A stretch of 64,000 nt of DNA from PUPG01 sp031323845 (GTDB lineage Bacteria > Bacteroidota > Bacteroidia > Bacteroidales > UBA7960), in NCBI GenBank assembly GCA_031323845.1, contig JAVIYP010000001.1, positions 91,445 to 155,444 on the forward strand, in the 5' to 3' direction. The translations under genes and the position numbers were made by a program. Positions 1 to 9,862 of the stretch are shown in pieces (the stretch's first letter is position 1; every line of letters begins with the position of its first letter). The notes under the pieces were generated by a model. It was not told the DNA's origin, ran no database searches, and worked only from the letters and a program-made list of their open reading frames with translations.

Positions 1-2683
1 CCCCGCTGATTATAATGGTGATTTTGTGAGGGCCGTGGTGGATACCCTTCACTTTTTACCGGTATCGACATCAATGGTGCAGCTTAACCTGACCTACAAC
101 AGACCGTCATCAGGCTCCAGGGGTTGGCTGAATTACCTGGTAATAAATGTTTCACGACACCTGTCCTTTACCGGTGCACAGATGGCCTTTCGCAATGTGG
201 AGCATCTCGGCAGCGACCACATTCACGAATATGTGCTGACCACAGGAGCACCCCAACCTGCCATCTGGGATGTCACCGACAAGTTTAACGTAAAGCAGCA
301 AGAGGTCGTCGGAGGAGGTAACAGCCTTCGCTTTCGTCTACCGGGAGATCAGGTTCGCGAGTTTATTGCATTTGACGGCTCCGGCTATCTCAGCCCTGTC
401 ATTAAAGGCCCGATCGAAAACCAAAACCTGCATGCCCTGGAGGCTGCCGACCTGATCATCGTCAGTCCCGAAGAATTCATTGCGGAAGCCCGCCGTCTGG
501 CAGACTTCAGAACTGCGCAGGATGATCTGAGTGTTCAGGTGGTTTCCATCGAAGAGGTATATAACGAGTTTAGCTCAGGAAAGCCCGATGTGTCTGCGAT
601 CCGGAACTTCATGAAAATGTTTTACGACAGGGCGGAAACGCCCGGTGACATGCCGCGTTACCTGTTGCTTTTTGGAAATGGAACCCTGGATAACAGGGAT
701 GTGCTGGGCTATGGCGGCAATTTGATCCCCACTTACCAGAGCCTGGCCTCCTTTGCGGCCAGAACCTCCTACATGACCGATGACTATTTTGGCCTGCTGG
801 ATGATCATGAAGGTCAGGATGCCTATGGTATTCCCGATGTCGGCATAGGACGTTTGCCTGTGCGTACTGTAGAAGAAGCAGCCATCCTGGTTGACAAAAT
901 CATCAGGTACGAGCAGCGGATTCCCGGTCTTGCACCCGATGCCGGCCAGCTCGAATACATGGGGGTGATCCCGAACTACGCCGATTGGAGAAACGTCATT
1001 GTTTTTATAGCGGATGACGGCGATAACAACACACACTTTAATCATGCTGAAATCCTGACCAACAACATCACGGAAAATTATCCCCAGTACAATGTGCAAA
1101 AGATTTACCTGGATGCCTATCAGCAGGTTACCATGGCCGGGGGTGCGCGCTACCCGGATGTCAACAGGGCCATCAACGAAAGAGTGAACCAGGGAGCACT
1201 GCTCATCAATTACATAGGCCACGGAGGTACCCGCGGACTTGCGCACCAGCGCGTTCTTACCTTCGATGATATTGCCGCATGGAACAACAAATACAACATG
1301 CCTGTGTTCATGACTGCCACCTGCCAGTTCAGCAGTTTCGACCAGCCTGACCCTGAAGACTTGTCGGCAGGTGTCAGGATCGTGCTTAAACCTGAGGGGG
1401 GAACAGTTGCCCTATATACCACTACAAGGCTTGCCTGGTCGGGGCATAATCTTACGCTAAACAGGCATTTTATGGATGCTGTTTTTATGAAGGATGATGA
1501 TGGCCACAACCTGCGTCTCGGAGATCTGATACGAGTGGCCAAGAAAAACAGCGGCAATGCGACAACCCCCATGCAGTTGCGGAACTTCGTACTTCTCGGA
1601 GACCCTTCCATGCGTATGGCATACCCGCAATATAACGTAGTAACGGAAAGTATGCCCGATACCATCAGGGCATTCCAGGAAGTGACCGTCTCAGGGTATG
1701 TTGCCGACAGAAACGGAGTCATGCTTTCTGATTATAACGGGGTGCTTTTCCCAACGGTATATGACAAAAAAACCATCTATTCAACTCTAGCCAACAATCC
1801 CGATAGTCATAAGGACGAATTTGCCATGCGCGACGCCATTCTGTACAGAGGCAAAGCAAGCGTTACTGACGGTACCTTCAGCTTTTCTTTCGTGGTGCCA
1901 AAAGACATAGCCTACGACCTTGGCGAAGGCAAGATCAGCTATTACCTGGATAATGGCTACGTTGACGGTCACGGGTATTATAAAGGGTTTGCGATAGGAG
2001 GCACTGCCGATTCGTTTATGCCTGACAATCAAGGCCCTGAAATCCGGCTTTTTATGAATGACACCACTTTCGTTTCCGGTGATCATACGCACGAAAACCC
2101 CGTTCTTCTGGCGTTGCTCAGTGATGATAGCGGAATTAACCTTACTGGCAGTATCGGTCGTGACATTGTGGCCTACATGAATGGCAATGTCGCCGAACTT
2201 ATCCGGCTTAACAACTATTACCAGGCCGATCTTGACACCTATAAGAGCGGGCGGATTGTTTACCCGTTCTATCGACTTGAAGAAGGAAGATACAGGCTCG
2301 ACCTCAGAGCATGGGATGTGCATAACAATCCGGCATCAGCATATATTGAATTTGTGGTAAGCAGTAAGATGCAGCTGATCCTTGAAGACCTGATGAATTA
2401 TCCGAATCCCTTTTCCGGGGAAACCCGCTTTGTATTCAAACACAACCAGGCCTTTTCCGAGCTGGATGTGCGTATTGATATTTACGATCTTCAGGGGCAG
2501 CTGGTAAGTACCATCAGGGAAAGGGTTTATCCGGTCGGCTTTCAGTCAACGCCCATTCGCTGGGACGGAACAAGCAATGACGGCAGGATGTTACGCAATG
2601 GCATCTACCTGTACCGGCTTACCATGACAGCTCCTGATGGTCAAAAAGCGCGGCAATCAGAAAAACTGATGATTGTGCGGTAA
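1..2683 (+). CDS. porU: PorU, type IX secretion system C25-type sortase (5' truncated)
   Basis: The reading frame is open from base 2 to the stop at 2681-2683 (at least 893 residues), so the N-terminus lies outside the window; the GTG at 26 is internal. The protein has a gingipain-like (C25) peptidase core. The catalytic His is in NYIGHGGTRG (codon 1220-1222) and the Cys in MTATCQFSSF (codon 1322-1324). It ends in a T9SS-type C-terminal domain starting near MNYPNPFSG and finishing KLMIVR. PorU is the cell-surface sortase that removes the sorting domain from T9SS cargo and attaches the cargo to A-LPS; the P. gingivalis protein is about 1,160 residues. The next gene is porV, its outer-membrane partner, which supports PorU over a secreted gingipain. 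Confidence 0.93.
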   Translation, partial: PADYNGDFVRAVVDTLHFLPVSTSMVQLNLTYNRPSSGSRGWLNYLVINVSRHLSFTGAQMAFRNVEHLGSDHIHEYVLTTGAPQPAIWDVTDKFNVKQQEVVGGGNSLRFRLPGDQVREFIAFDGSGYLSPVIKGPIENQNLHALEAADLIIVSPEEFIAEARRLADFRTAQDDLSVQVVSIEEVYNEFSSGKPDVSAIRNFMKMFYDRAETPGDMPRYLLLFGNGTLDNRDVLGYGGNLIPTYQSLASFAARTSYMTDDYFGLLDDHEGQDAYGIPDVGIGRLPVRTVEEAAILVDKIIRYEQRIPGLAPDAGQLEYMGVIPNYADWRNVIVFIADDGDNNTHFNHAEILTNNITENYPQYNVQKIYLDAYQQVTMAGGARYPDVNRAINERVNQGALLINYIGHGGTRGLAHQRVLTFDDIAAWNNKYNMPVFMTATCQFSSFDQPDPEDLSAGVRIVLKPEGGTVALYTTTRLAWSGHNLTLNRHFMDAVFMKDDDGHNLRLGDLIRVAKKNSGNATTPMQLRNFVLLGDPSMRMAYPQYNVVTESMPDTIRAFQEVTVSGYVADRNGVMLSDYNGVLFPTVYDKKTIYSTLANNPDSHKDEFAMRDAILYRGKASVTDGTFSFSFVVPKDIAYDLGEGKISYYLDNGYVDGHGYYKGFAIGGTADSFMPDNQGPEIRLFMNDTTFVSGDHTHENPVLLALLSDDSGINLTGSIGRDIVAYMNGNVAELIRLNNYYQADLDTYKSGRIVYPFYRLEEGRYRLDLRAWDVHNNPASAYIEFVVSSKMQLILEDLMNYPNPFSGETRFVFKHNQAFSELDVRIDIYDLQGQLVSTIRERVYPVGFQSTPIRWDGTSNDGRMLRNGIYLYRLTMTAPDGQKARQSEKLMIVR

Positions 2684-2808
2684 TCCGAAAACTGAAGAAA
2701 TAATACGTGATGCATTGTTATCGATGAACCGCAAGGCCTATGGGCTTGGTCTTAAAATGTCGAACAGATCATTGAGTCATTTAACAATAATCGCTTTTAA
2801 AAAATCGT

Positions 2809-2816
2809 TATCTTTG
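2809..2816 (+). promoter_or_regulatory. Candidate -7 box of the porV-ispF promoter
   Basis: TATCTTTG matches the Bacteroidota -7 consensus TAnnTTTG and lies 75 bases before the porV ATG, in the 208-base gap after porU. No clear TTG-type -33 element is present at the usual spacing, so this rests on one box. Confidence 0.45.
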
Positions 2817-2891
2817 CGGTCTTTTAGGAAAAATCTCAAACCTTCAAGCTTGCATTTTGTTTTTCCATTATACAAATCAAAAAGCCGATCA

Positions 2892-4091
2892 ATGAAATCT
2901 TATTTTTCTTTGCTGCTTGTTTTTCTTTTTCTGATGCTGCAGTCTGCTGTGACTTCCGGTCAGAATGTGGATTACGGCGATGTGCTGGGACAGCGAATCA
3001 ATACGATCACCACTGCGGTTCCTTTTTTGATGATTGCTCCTGATGCCAGGGCCGGAGCTCTTGGCGATGCAGGCGTGTCGTCTTCCCCTGACATCAACTC
3101 CATGCACTGGAATCCTGCAAAATATGCATTTATGGAACAGGAAATGGGCTTTGCATTGAATTATACGCCCTGGCTTCGTTCGCTGGTGCCGGATATTAAC
3201 CTTTCCTATCTTTCAGGTTTCAGAAGGCTGGATGATCTGCAGACGATTGCCTTCTCCCTTAAGTATTTCACGCTTGGTGATGTGAACTTTACCGATGAGG
3301 TGGGTACGCCCATGGGTACGGTACGCCCGAATGAGTTTGCGCTTGACCTGGCTTATGCACGAAGGTTGGGTGATCATATCTCCGGTGCTATTGCAGCCCG
3401 TTTTATCTACAGCGACCTGACGCAAGGGCAGCTGGAAGGTTCACAGGCAGGGGTCTCACTGGCCGCAGACGTGGCCGTGTATTACCGGCGTGAGCTGAAC
3501 TGGGAAGGAACGCCTACATTGTTTTCGGCCGGAGCCCACATCTCAAACATGGGCAACAAGATTACCTACACCGACGATATCAACGCCGACTTTATTCCCA
3601 TTAACCTCAGATTTGGTCCGTCCCTGACTTTCGACCTGGATAATTTTAACCAGTTGTCTGTAATGGTTGATTTCAACAAATTGCTTGTTCCTACACCCCC
3701 CATTTATGCACGGGATTCATTGGGCAATGTGATGCAGGATGATGACGGTTTTGTTATTGCCAAAGGCAGAAACCCCAACAGATCGGTGGTGTCCGGAATG
3801 CTGGGCTCGTTTTCGGATGCCCCCGGCGGTTTCAGGGAAGAACTGAATGAGTTTACCATTTCAGCAGGTGTTGAATACTGGTACGACCAGCAGTTTGCCA
3901 TACGCGGCGGGTATTTTTATGAACACGAGTCGAAAGGAAACAGGAAGTATTTTACCGTTGGTCTTGGCTTGAAGTACAACGTTTTCGGACTTGATTTTGC
4001 CTATGTGATTCCCGTAGCACAGCGCAGTCCGCTCGAAAATGTTCTGCGTTTCTCCTTGTCGTTCGATTTTGAAGCACTCAGAGGACAATAG
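2892..4091 (+). CDS. porV: PorV (LptO), T9SS outer-membrane shuttle protein
   Basis: This is a 399-residue outer-membrane barrel protein. It begins with a signal peptide (MKSYFSLLLVFLFLMLQSAV) and carries the family motif FLMIAPDARAGALGDAG near residue 40. PorV binds T9SS cargo leaving the translocon and delivers it to PorU at the surface. The open frame reaches upstream to 2673, but the ATG at 2892 starts exactly at the signal peptide and follows a promoter-like box at 2809-2816, so I chose it. The length is close to the ~390 residues known for P. gingivalis PorV. It follows porU and precedes ispF by 4 bases; from memory, this porU-porV-ispF order is the same as in P. gingivalis. Confidence 0.93.
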   Translation: MKSYFSLLLVFLFLMLQSAVTSGQNVDYGDVLGQRINTITTAVPFLMIAPDARAGALGDAGVSSSPDINSMHWNPAKYAFMEQEMGFALNYTPWLRSLVPDINLSYLSGFRRLDDLQTIAFSLKYFTLGDVNFTDEVGTPMGTVRPNEFALDLAYARRLGDHISGAIAARFIYSDLTQGQLEGSQAGVSLAADVAVYYRRELNWEGTPTLFSAGAHISNMGNKITYTDDINADFIPINLRFGPSLTFDLDNFNQLSVMVDFNKLLVPTPPIYARDSLGNVMQDDDGFVIAKGRNPNRSVVSGMLGSFSDAPGGFREELNEFTISAGVEYWYDQQFAIRGGYFYEHESKGNRKYFTVGLGLKYNVFGLDFAYVIPVAQRSPLENVLRFSLSFDFEALRGQ

Positions 4092-4095
4092 CCGC

Positions 4096-4572
4096 ATGCG
4101 TGTCGGTTTCGGCTACGACGTGCATCCCCTTGCATCCGGTAATTCACTAACGCTGGGTGGCATCCACATTCCCCATACTCAAACCGCTGTTGGTCACTCC
4201 GATGCCGATGTGCTGATCCATGCCATTATTGATGCCCTTTTAGGTGCTGCCGGGCTGCGCGATATCGGAACGCAGTACCCTGATTCCTCCGACAGTTATA
4301 AGGACATAGACAGCAAGATACTGTTGGGCAGCACCCTGGATAAGATTCGTGAACAGGGATACACCCTTGGAAATATTGACACCACCGTTTGCCTTGAAAA
4401 GCCCGCAATAGGTTCTTATATTCCGGAAATGCAGGCTGCTTTGTGTGCTGTGATGCAGATCAGACCTGACCAGTTGTCCATTAAGGCAAAAACCGGAGAA
4501 GGCTTGGGGTTTATTGGCAGGGAAGAGGGTGTTTCTGCCTATGCTGTAGCTCTCATTTACCAGGCTGTTTAG
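4096..4572 (+). CDS. ispF: 2-C-methyl-D-erythritol 2,4-cyclodiphosphate synthase
   Basis: A 158-residue IspF, the usual length. It cyclises CDP-methylerythritol 2-phosphate to MEcPP in the non-mevalonate isoprenoid pathway. Metal-site motifs are visible: GYDVHPL near the start (Asp and His ligands), VGHSDADVLIHAIIDALLGA (second His), and the C-terminal KAKTGEGLGFIGREEG. The ATG at 4096 starts directly at the conserved MRVGFGYDVH, so the longer open frame from 4039 is not needed. The gene lies 4 bases after porV and is probably co-transcribed with it. Confidence 0.96.
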   Translation: MRVGFGYDVHPLASGNSLTLGGIHIPHTQTAVGHSDADVLIHAIIDALLGAAGLRDIGTQYPDSSDSYKDIDSKILLGSTLDKIREQGYTLGNIDTTVCLEKPAIGSYIPEMQAALCAVMQIRPDQLSIKAKTGEGLGFIGREEGVSAYAVALIYQAV

Positions 4573-4588
4573 GTTACGCTGCACGGAT

Positions 4589-5323
4589 TTACCTGCGCAG
4601 TTCGAAGCTTTCACCCAGGTACAGCTTTCTTACCTCCGGGTCTGAAGCCAGTTCTTCCGATGTTCCTGCTTTCAGAATGGAGCCTTCGAACAGCAGGTAT
4701 GCCCTGTCTGTTATACTGAGTGTTTCATGCACATTGTGGTCGGTAATGAGGACGCCAATGTTTTTTTCCTTGAGCCGAGAAACGATGTTCTGGATATCCT
4801 CAACGGCAATGGGGTCAACTCCGGCGAAGGGCTCATCGAGCAATATGAAGCGGGGGTCAACGGCCAATGACCTGGCAATCTCAGTGCGGCGCCTCTCTCC
4901 ACCCGACAGGGTAATACCCTTGCTTTTCCGAATGTACTGAAGACCAAACTCATCAAGCAAGCTTTCCAGTTTGGCCTTTTGTTCCGCCTTGCTTTTGCCG
5001 GAAAACTCGAGCACAGCCGTAATATTGTCTTCAACGCTCAGGCTGCGAAATACACTGGCTTCCTGGGCGAGGTACCCAATGCCTCTCTGCGCCCGTTTGT
5101 ACATGGCTTCGCCCGTTATGTTCTCTGAATCCAGGAATATGCTGCCCCTGTTGGGTTTTATCAGTCCAACGATCATATAAAAAGTGGTGGTTTTGCCAGC
5201 ACCGTTAGGGCCAAGCAAACCTACGATTTCTCCCTGGCGAACCTCAACGGATACCTTATTCACCACAGTACGCTTTTTGTAGCGTTTTACAAGGTCTTCA
5301 CTGTATAATATGCTTTTTGTCAT
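4589..5323 (-). CDS. lptB: LptB, LPS export ABC transporter ATPase
   Basis: A 244-residue ABC ATPase. It has Walker A (GPNGAGKTT), the signature LSGGERRR, Walker B (FILLDEPFAGVDP) and the switch region TDHN. The opening LVKRYKKRTVVNKVSVEV and the tail LYLGESFEL are typical of LptB, which with LptFG extracts LPS from the inner membrane and drives it across the periplasm. The start at 5323 gives the N-terminus usual for the family; ATGs at 5344 and 5386 would add 7 or 21 residues. It follows kdsD by 46 bases on the same strand, linking Kdo synthesis and LPS export. ispF converges on it with a 16-base gap. Confidence 0.93.
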   Translation of the reverse strand: MTKSILYSEDLVKRYKKRTVVNKVSVEVRQGEIVGLLGPNGAGKTTTFYMIVGLIKPNRGSIFLDSENITGEAMYKRAQRGIGYLAQEASVFRSLSVEDNITAVLEFSGKSKAEQKAKLESLLDEFGLQYIRKSKGITLSGGERRRTEIARSLAVDPRFILLDEPFAGVDPIAVEDIQNIVSRLKEKNIGVLITDHNVHETLSITDRAYLLFEGSILKAGTSEELASDPEVRKLYLGESFELRR

Positions 5324-5369
5324 TAGCGGTTTCTGGTTTCTCATCATACATTCATCACCCTGAAAGCTG

Positions 5370-6335
5370 TCAGATGATACCTTCATTCAGAATGTCATGT
5401 AGGTGTACAACACCCTTGTATTCATTGTTATCCACAACGAGCAGCTGGGTGATGTTGTGATCCCGCATCAGTTGAAGGGCATCCACGGCAAGGGTTGTTC
5501 CTGCAATGGTTTTCGGATTCAAGGTCATGATATCCCTGGCTTTCAGTGTGGCCAGGTCTTTCCCTTTTTCAAGCATCCTGCGGAGGTCTCCGTCCGTAAT
5601 AATGCCTGTGAGGCGGTTATCATCCAGTACGGCCGTTACTCCCAGCCTTTTGGATGATATTTCTATGATGAGGGTTTTTATGTCGTCTTCAGGACCTACC
5701 GAGGGTTTTGCATTTTTCGGATAGAGGTTTTCTGCTTTCAGATAGAGTTGTTTGCCGAGCGAACCTCCCGGATGATAGCGTGCGAAATCACTGGCGGTGA
5801 AACCCCTGCAGTGCAGCAGCGCCATGGCTAACGCATCGCCCATTACCAGTTGTGCTGTTGTGCTGCAGGTAGGAGCAGGGTTGGTGGTGGTAGCTTCCTG
5901 ATCAACTGTGGTGTCAATTACCACATCGGATTGCCTTGCCAGGTATGAGGATGTGTTTCCAACCATGCCGATCAGGGCGGCACCCAGGCTTTTCAGCATG
6001 GGCGTCAGCACTTTGATCTCAGGAGTGTTACCGCTGTTGCTGATGCAAACCACCACATCTTCCTTCTGAATGATGCCCAGATCACCGTGAATGGCATCCG
6101 CTGCATGCATGAAAACAGAGGGGGTACCGGTTGAATTAAGCGTTGCCACAATTTTTGAAGCTATGGTGGCGCTCTTTCCGATACCGGTAATGACCACCCT
6201 GCCCCGGCACTCAAAGATGATCTGCACCGCCCTTGCAAAATCATCATTGATGTGCTTTTCAAGGCTTTTAATCGCAGCATACTCCTCCCTTACAGTCTGT
6301 AAAGCAATACGTTTAATTTCTTCGCCGGTTTTCAC
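5370..6335 (-). CDS. kdsD: Arabinose-5-phosphate isomerase KdsD/KpsF (SIS + two CBS domains)
   Basis: A 321-residue sugar-phosphate isomerase that converts ribulose 5-phosphate to arabinose 5-phosphate, the first committed step to Kdo for LPS. The N-terminal half is a SIS domain (ITGIGKSATIASKIVATLNS, then AADAIHGDLG and ISNSGNTPEI). The C-terminal third holds two CBS motifs, ending in MRDHNITQLLVVDNN. The start codon is GTG; no ATG lies nearby in frame and the N-terminus MKTGEEIKRIA fits the family. lptB follows on the same strand. A TAGGTTTG box lies about 59 bases upstream. Confidence 0.93.
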   Translation of the reverse strand: MKTGEEIKRIALQTVREEYAAIKSLEKHINDDFARAVQIIFECRGRVVITGIGKSATIASKIVATLNSTGTPSVFMHAADAIHGDLGIIQKEDVVVCISNSGNTPEIKVLTPMLKSLGAALIGMVGNTSSYLARQSDVVIDTTVDQEATTTNPAPTCSTTAQLVMGDALAMALLHCRGFTASDFARYHPGGSLGKQLYLKAENLYPKNAKPSVGPEDDIKTLIIEISSKRLGVTAVLDDNRLTGIITDGDLRRMLEKGKDLATLKARDIMTLNPKTIAGTTLAVDALQLMRDHNITQLLVVDNNEYKGVVHLHDILNEGII

Positions 6336-6393
6336 TTTATAATTATTAAAAAAAGTATTGTTTGTGAATAATATTAATGCTAAATTTACATTA

Positions 6394-6401
6394 CAAACCT
6401 A
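6394..6401 (-). promoter_or_regulatory. Candidate -7 box of the kdsD-lptB promoter
   Basis: Read on the minus strand this is TAGGTTTG, a match to TAnnTTTG. It lies in the 163-base divergent gap between kdsD and recQ, 58 bases before the kdsD GTG. No -33 partner is evident, and no matching box was found for recQ on the plus strand. Confidence 0.4.
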
Positions 6402-6498
6402 CATGATTTTTCTAAATTACTGGAAAAATAAGAATAAATTGTTGGCTCCGTTATTTCTATAGGAGCTTAAGAGTAGTTTTTTATTAATATTTCAGGTT

Positions 6499-8697
6499 AT
6501 GGAGGTGACAGGCAGTGTATCTTTAAAGGAGCTGCTGAAGCAGATTTTTGGTTACGGAGCTTTTAAGGGCGACCAGGAGGCCATAGTACGCAGCTTGCTC
6601 GACGGGAATGATACCTTTGTGATCATGCCCACCGGGGGTGGCAAGTCCATGTGCTACCAGTTACCCGCGCTGATCGGCTCCGGTACTGCCATTATTGTGT
6701 CACCACTCATCGCTTTGATGAAGAACCAGGTGGATGCCATAAGAAATTTTGCCTCTTATGATGGCATTGCCCACGTTCTGAACTCCTCACTGACCCGGGC
6801 AGAAGTTATGCAGGTGAAAAGCGACTTGAGAAGCGGACTGACAAAACTGCTTTATGTAGCCCCCGAATCGCTCACCAAAGATGAAAATGTGGCCTTCCTG
6901 AAAACCCTGGATATCTCATTCTTTGCCGTTGATGAGGCACACTGTATTTCGGAATGGGGTCACGACTTTCGTCCCGAGTACCGGCGCCTCAGACCCATTA
7001 TTGATGCACTGGAAAAGAAAGTGCCGGTCATTGCCCTTACCGCCACAGCTACTCCGAAAGTGCAGCAGGACATCCAGAAAAATCTTGGCATGATGCATGC
7101 CGGACGTTTTATTTCTTCTTTCAACAGGCCGAACCTTTATTATGAAATCCGCCCGAAAACAAAAGACATTACCCGTGATATCATTCGTTATGTCAAATCC
7201 CAGGAAGGAAAATCAGGTATCATTTATTGCCTGAGCAGAAAAAAGGTCGAAGAGCTGGCGGCCACGCTCCAGGTGAACAACGTCAGGGCTCTGCCTTATC
7301 ATGCCGGCCTGGAGTCGCATGTGCGGGTAATGAACCAGGATCAGTTCCTTATGGAAGATGCTGAGGTGATCGTCGCAACCATCGCCTTCGGAATGGGGAT
7401 TGACAAACCCGATGTACGGTATGTGATTCACCACGATTTTCCGAAAAGTCTGGAGGCTTACTACCAGGAAACCGGACGTGCCGGCCGCGATGAAGGTGAA
7501 GGTAACTGCATCGCATTTTATTCTTACGAGGATATCCAGAAAATGGAAAAATTCCTCAAGGGAAAACCTGTCGCCGAACAGGAAATAGGCATGCAACTGC
7601 TGATGGAAACCGTGGCTTATGCAGAGTCGTCCATTTGCCGCAGAAAAACCCTCCTGAACTATTTCGGCGAAAGGTATGAAAAAGAAAATTGCGGCTCTTG
7701 TGATAATTGTTTACATCCTAAAGAAAAGTTTGAAGGAAAAGAATATATTTGCCAGCTGTTAGAAACTGTACTTGCAGTTAAAGAGATTTTTAAACCAAAA
7801 CATGTAATCAACGTACTTATGGGTAAGAGTACCGCAACCGTAAAATCATGCAAGCACAATAATCTTGAGGTTTTTGGGAAAGGCGCCGACTATGATCAGA
7901 AGTTCTGGTATGCTGTTTTGAGGCAAGCGCTGGTCGAAAGGCTTCTTGAAAAAGACATTGAAGATTATGGTACCATCAAACTCACTGACGACGGGAAAGC
8001 ATTTCTGGATAAACCGCGTTCGATAATGATGAGTAAAGACCATGATTACGATAACCCGGAAGAACAGGAGGCCATATCAGGAATGGTGCAAAAAACCAGC
8101 GCCACGGATAAAATGCTTTTTGCCTTGCTTAAAGATTTGCGCAAACAGATTGCCAGGAAGCACAACCTGCCGCCCTTCGTAATTTTCCAGGACCCCTCTT
8201 TGGAGGATATGGCCATACAGTATCCTGTAAAACTTGACGAACTCAAGCAAATCACCGGAGTTGGTTCAGGAAAGGCTGAGAGGTTTGGAAAGCCATTTAT
8301 TGAGCTGATAGCCAGATATGTGGAGGACAATGAAATAGAAAGACCCATGGATATGGTAGTTAAATCCGTGGTCAATAAATCCGGGTTAAAAGTATATCTG
8401 ATCAGGAATATCGACCGGAAGGTGTCACTCGAAGACCTTGCTGACGCCAAAGGGATCGACTTTGATGAGTTGCTTGCGGAGCTGGAAAGCATCGTTGCTT
8501 CCGGGACAAAAATCGATATCAGGTATTATATAAACCAGGTTGTGGATATTGACAAGCAGGAGGAGATCTTTGATTATTTCAAAACCGCAGAAACGGATTC
8601 TTTTCAGGATGCTTTAAAGGAACTTGGCGAGGATGATTTTTCGGAGGAGGAGGTCAGGTTGATGCGCATTCGATTTATGTCGGAAATGGGGAACTGA
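6499..8697 (+). CDS. recQ: ATP-dependent DNA helicase RecQ
   Basis: A 732-residue superfamily 2 3'-5' helicase for recombination and fork repair. Walker A is MPTGGGKS at about 43-50 and the DEAH box VDEAHCISEWGHDFRPEY starts near 144. The later helicase motifs are present too (LTATATP; VATIAFGMGIDKPDVRYVIH; YQETGRAGRDE). A zinc module follows, with Cys in SSICRRKT and NCGSCDNC. The RQC winged helix comes next and then an HRDC domain around AFGKP-type sequence near 590-620. The length matches Bacteroidota RecQ (about 725-735). The gene stands alone, 30 bases ahead of a Skp-like gene. Confidence 0.96.
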   Translation: MEVTGSVSLKELLKQIFGYGAFKGDQEAIVRSLLDGNDTFVIMPTGGGKSMCYQLPALIGSGTAIIVSPLIALMKNQVDAIRNFASYDGIAHVLNSSLTRAEVMQVKSDLRSGLTKLLYVAPESLTKDENVAFLKTLDISFFAVDEAHCISEWGHDFRPEYRRLRPIIDALEKKVPVIALTATATPKVQQDIQKNLGMMHAGRFISSFNRPNLYYEIRPKTKDITRDIIRYVKSQEGKSGIIYCLSRKKVEELAATLQVNNVRALPYHAGLESHVRVMNQDQFLMEDAEVIVATIAFGMGIDKPDVRYVIHHDFPKSLEAYYQETGRAGRDEGEGNCIAFYSYEDIQKMEKFLKGKPVAEQEIGMQLLMETVAYAESSICRRKTLLNYFGERYEKENCGSCDNCLHPKEKFEGKEYICQLLETVLAVKEIFKPKHVINVLMGKSTATVKSCKHNNLEVFGKGADYDQKFWYAVLRQALVERLLEKDIEDYGTIKLTDDGKAFLDKPRSIMMSKDHDYDNPEEQEAISGMVQKTSATDKMLFALLKDLRKQIARKHNLPPFVIFQDPSLEDMAIQYPVKLDELKQITGVGSGKAERFGKPFIELIARYVEDNEIERPMDMVVKSVVNKSGLKVYLIRNIDRKVSLEDLADAKGIDFDELLAELESIVASGTKIDIRYYINQVVDIDKQEEIFDYFKTAETDSFQDALKELGEDDFSEEEVRLMRIRFMSEMGN

Positions 8698-8727
8698 CGA
8701 AACTGGTACAACTTAAGAACATCGCAG

Positions 8728-9360
8728 ATGGAACAAAACAATAAAGTGAACAAAGGCACAATTATCAACATTGTGCTTTTTTTAGGTTTGATTGCACTCT
8801 ACGCAGTGCACTTTGTGGGTAAACCCGCTGATAACGATCTCCCTGCCCGGGGTGATGTGGCTCATATGCCCAAATCCAGTGGCGACACCACCGGACCAGC
8901 CATGGCTTATGTTGACAACGAAGTCCTGATGGAAAACTACATGCTTGCCATAAGGATGCGCGCTGAATTCGATGCTGAACAGCGACGCCTGGAGAATGAC
9001 CTCGACCGGAGGCAAAGGGCTTTTGAAATTGAAGTGGAACGCTTTTACAGGGACGTGCAAAGGGGACATGTAGCGCCGGAAGAAGCTCAGCTCCTGGAGC
9101 AGGAACTCATGCGTCAACAGCAGGATCTTTTCCAGCTGAGTGAAACCTACCGTGATCGTTTGATGCGTAAGGAACTGGAAATGAATACAGAGTTACTGGA
9201 TAACATCAGGGATTTCCTGGACCGGTACAATGTTGAACAAGGGTATGATTTTATTCTTGGCTATGCCAGGGGAGGGGGTATCCTTCATGCCAACAAGGCA
9301 TATGATATCACCAAAGAAGTGCTTGACTTGCTCAACAAAGAGTATGAGAAGAAGAACTGA
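8728..9360 (+). CDS. OmpH/Skp-family periplasmic protein
   Basis: A 210-residue protein. It has one N-terminal hydrophobic segment (IINIVLFLGLIALYAVHFVG, about 12-31), the short AYVDNEVLMENY strand typical of the family, a long charged coiled coil (about 75-160), and the C-terminal YDFILGYARGGGILHANKAYDITKEVLDLLN. Skp/OmpH proteins are trimeric tentacled chaperones that hold unfolded outer-membrane proteins. The membrane segment has no obvious cleavage site and no lipobox, so this copy may stay anchored to the inner membrane. It follows recQ by 30 bases and its stop abuts the stop of the converging deaminase gene (9360/9361). Confidence 0.85.
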   Translation: MEQNNKVNKGTIINIVLFLGLIALYAVHFVGKPADNDLPARGDVAHMPKSSGDTTGPAMAYVDNEVLMENYMLAIRMRAEFDAEQRRLENDLDRRQRAFEIEVERFYRDVQRGHVAPEEAQLLEQELMRQQQDLFQLSETYRDRLMRKELEMNTELLDNIRDFLDRYNVEQGYDFILGYARGGGILHANKAYDITKEVLDLLNKEYEKKN

Positions 9361-9852
9361 TTACTGATTCCTGTACTTCAGAACCTCATCGGTAAAATAT
9401 TCGATCTTCACACCTGCCTCGGCGAATAGTTGTTCCGATTCCTGACCGGCGTGATATTTTTTTTCACAAACCACGCGTGTGATCCCGCAATTAATGATGA
9501 GCATGGCACAAACCCTGCAGGGTGTCATCCGGCAATACAGTGTTGCTCCCGAAATGCTGATTCCCAGCCTGGCCGCCTGACAAATGGCATTTTGCTCGGC
9601 ATGCACGGTTCTGACGCAATGCATGCTGGTATGTCCTTCATCATGCAACACTTTCTTCATTTCGTGACCTACATCATCGCAGTGGGGCAGTCCGATTGGT
9701 GATCCCACATACCCGGTAACGAGGATTTGTCTGTCGCGTACAATCACACAGCCGCTGCGCCCGCGATCGCAGGTTGCCCGCTTGCTGACCGTATGTGCAA
9801 TTTCCATGAAGTATTCGTCCCACGGTGGTCGTTGATAATTTGATCCTTTCAT
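9361..9852 (-). CDS. Deoxycytidylate (dCMP) deaminase family protein
   Basis: A 163-residue zinc deaminase. The metal site is HAEQNA plus PCRVC, and the N-terminal RPPWDEYFMEIAHTVSKRA and SGCVIV are typical of dCMP deaminases, which make dUMP for thymidylate synthesis. A His/Cys pair before the core (LPHCDDVGHEM, TSMHC) suggests a second zinc site, as in several dCMP deaminases. It lies 10 bases downstream of a P-loop kinase-like gene on the same strand, so the two form an operon. A tRNA or ComE-type role is less likely because the protein is full length and catalytic. Confidence 0.88.
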   Translation of the reverse strand: MKGSNYQRPPWDEYFMEIAHTVSKRATCDRGRSGCVIVRDRQILVTGYVGSPIGLPHCDDVGHEMKKVLHDEGHTSMHCVRTVHAEQNAICQAARLGISISGATLYCRMTPCRVCAMLIINCGITRVVCEKKYHAGQESEQLFAEAGVKIEYFTDEVLKYRNQ

Positions 9853-9862
9853 GTGTGCCGGT